Positions 62,947 to 64,000 of a stretch of 64,000 bases of DNA are shown piece after piece; the first letter of the stretch is position 1; each line of letters begins with the position of its first letter. The notes below the pieces were generated by a model that saw only the letters and a list, made by a program, of their open reading frames with translations, searched no databases and had not been told where the DNA came from. Source of the stretch: Nocardioides sp. TRM66260-LWL (GTDB lineage: Bacteria; Actinomycetota; Actinomycetes; Propionibacteriales; Nocardioidaceae); contig NZ_JAIQZK010000003.1 in assembly GCF_020075545.1 (NCBI RefSeq), positions 310,001-374,000 of the forward strand. Direction: 5' to 3'. The position numbers were made by a program, and so were the translations under genes.

Positions 62947-64000
62947 ATGTGCGGCATCGTGGGATACGTCGGGAACCGGTCCGCGCAGGACGTCGTCATC
63001 GAGGGCCTGCGCCGGATGGAGTACCGCGGCTACGACTCCGCCGGCATCGCGCTCGTGCACGCCGACGCGCTCGCCGTCGACAAGCGGGCCGGCAAGCTGG
63101 CCAACCTCGAGAAGGCGATCGACGAGACGCCGCTGCCGTCGGCCACCACCGGCATCGGACACACCCGCTGGGCCACCCACGGCGCCCCGAACGACCGCAA
63201 CGCCCACCCGCACCTGGGCGAGCAGCGGCGGGTCGGCGTCGTCCACAACGGCATCATCGAGAACTTCGCCGAGCTGCGCGCCGGCCTGGAGGCCGAGGGC
63301 CACGACCTGCTCTCGGAGACCGACACCGAGGTCACCGCGCACCTGCTCGAGCGCGAGGTGCTGGCCGGCGCCGACCTCACCACGGCCATGCAGAACGTCT
63401 GCCGGGTGCTGGAGGGCGCGTTCACCCTCGTCGCGGTCGACGCCGCCGACCCCGAGCGGGTCGTCGCCGCGCGGCGCAACTCGCCGCTGGTGGTGGGCCT
63501 GGGCGAGGGCGAGAACTTCCTCGGCTCCGACGTCGCGGCGTTCATCGAGTTCACCCGCGACGCCCTCGAGCTCGACCAGGACCAGGTCGTCACGATCACC
63601 CGCGAGGGCGTGAGCGTCTCGGGCTTCGACGGCACGCCCGCCGAGGGCCGCCCGTACCACGTCGACTGGGACCTCTCGGCCGCCGAGAAGGACGGCCACG
63701 ACTGGTTCATGCGCAAGGAGATCTTCGAGCAGCCGCGCGCGGTCGCCGACTCCCTGCTCGGCCGCCGCGGCCGCAACGGCCTGCTGCAGCTGGACGAGAT
63801 GCGCCTCTCCGACCAGGAGCTGCGCGACATCGACAAGATCATCATCATCGCGGCGGGCACGTCCTTCTACGCCGGCATGGTGGCCAAGTACGCGATCGAG
63901 CACTGGTGCCGCATCCCGGTCGAGGTCGAGCTCTCCAGCGAGTTCCGCTACCGCGACCCCATCCTCGACTACTCGACCCTCGTCGTCGCGATCAGCCAGT
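62947..64000 (+). CDS. glmS: Glutamine-fructose-6-phosphate aminotransferase (3' end outside window)
   Basis: Starts ATG 62947 with catalytic Cys2 (MCGIVGYVG); 351 codons are visible. The glutaminase domain ([34 protein letters not shown]) is followed by the linker [27 protein letters not shown] and the first sugar isomerase motif [17 protein letters not shown]. It commits carbon to amino sugars. Divergent from coaA. Confidence 0.95.
   Translation, partial: MCGIVGYVGNRSAQDVVIEGLRRMEYRGYDSAGIALVHADALAVDKRAGKLANLEKAIDETPLPSATTGIGHTRWATHGAPNDRNAHPHLGEQRRVGVVHNGIIENFAELRAGLEAEGHDLLSETDTEVTAHLLEREVLAGADLTTAMQNVCRVLEGAFTLVAVDAADPERVVAARRNSPLVVGLGEGENFLGSDVAAFIEFTRDALELDQDQVVTITREGVSVSGFDGTPAEGRPYHVDWDLSAAEKDGHDWFMRKEIFEQPRAVADSLLGRRGRNGLLQLDEMRLSDQELRDIDKIIIIAAGTSFYAGMVAKYAIEHWCRIPVEVELSSEFRYRDPILDYSTLVVAISQ

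Overview
The window is a high-GC actinobacterial chromosome segment. Gene content points to a Nocardioides-like member of the Propionibacteriales: mycothiol glycosyltransferase MshA, CarD, SenX3-RegX3 with PhoU, lexA divergent from a LysM gene, EspG/WXG-like genes, and an rplM-rpsI-glmM-coaA-glmS block. The genus is an inference from gene content; there is no rRNA in the window. I saw no tRNA, rRNA, CRISPR array, prophage or transposase. Genes are dense, and many operons are translationally coupled by 1-8 bp overlaps.

Layout. (1) 1-9730 is a surface/exopolysaccharide-like locus: a Tat-exported delta-60-repeat protein (cut by the window edge), two PqqD-like proteins, an HPr-kinase-like P-loop protein, a Wzz/BY-kinase, an NTP_transf_5 nucleotidyltransferase and a 1501-residue secreted repeat protein. 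(2) 9750-14291 holds an MFS exporter and a coupled lipoprotein/hydrolase/EspG-like/WXG-like cassette resembling an orphan type VII-secretion effector module. (3) 14356-17177 encodes a glycosyltransferase, an FkbM methyltransferase and a sulfotransferase for surface glycan. (4) 17293-23309 carries OsmC, isocitrate dehydrogenase, a small hypothetical operon with a decayed paralogue fragment, a DUF2237 protein and TypA. (5) 23310-25306 is an island with a LexA-box-controlled DUF222/HNH gene flanked by dispersed repeats. (6) 25307-33962 has a racemase-like protein, a TetR/PAP2 divergon, an SDR, mshA, a YbjN protein, an EamA transporter and senX3-regX3/phoU. (7) 33967-41094 has gpmA, a lipoprotein, UbiA, carD, a degenerate IspD-like gene, ispD, an orphan nirD and dinG. 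(8) 41167-45751 has a Tat phosphodiesterase, phoD, lexA and a LysM gene. (9) 45937-50315 has an ABC-F ATPase, a GNAT protein and HtrA. (10) 50454-57394 encodes an acyl-CoA ligase, a Pls/PosA-type A-T-(TM2-C)3 synthetase and a coupled M1 aminopeptidase. (11) 57395-64000 has a two-copy hairpin repeat, gltA, rplM, rpsI, glmM, coaA and the 5' end of glmS.

How the genes may work together. Two stress regulons are visible from cis sites: SOS (LexA boxes at lexA and at the DUF222/HNH gene) and phosphate starvation (PHO-box-like repeats at senX3/phoU and before phoD). The most interesting candidate system is the Pls-like synthetase with its coupled M1 peptidase. Its architecture and length match epsilon-poly-lysine synthetase, and its hand-read specificity residues suggest a basic amino acid substrate.
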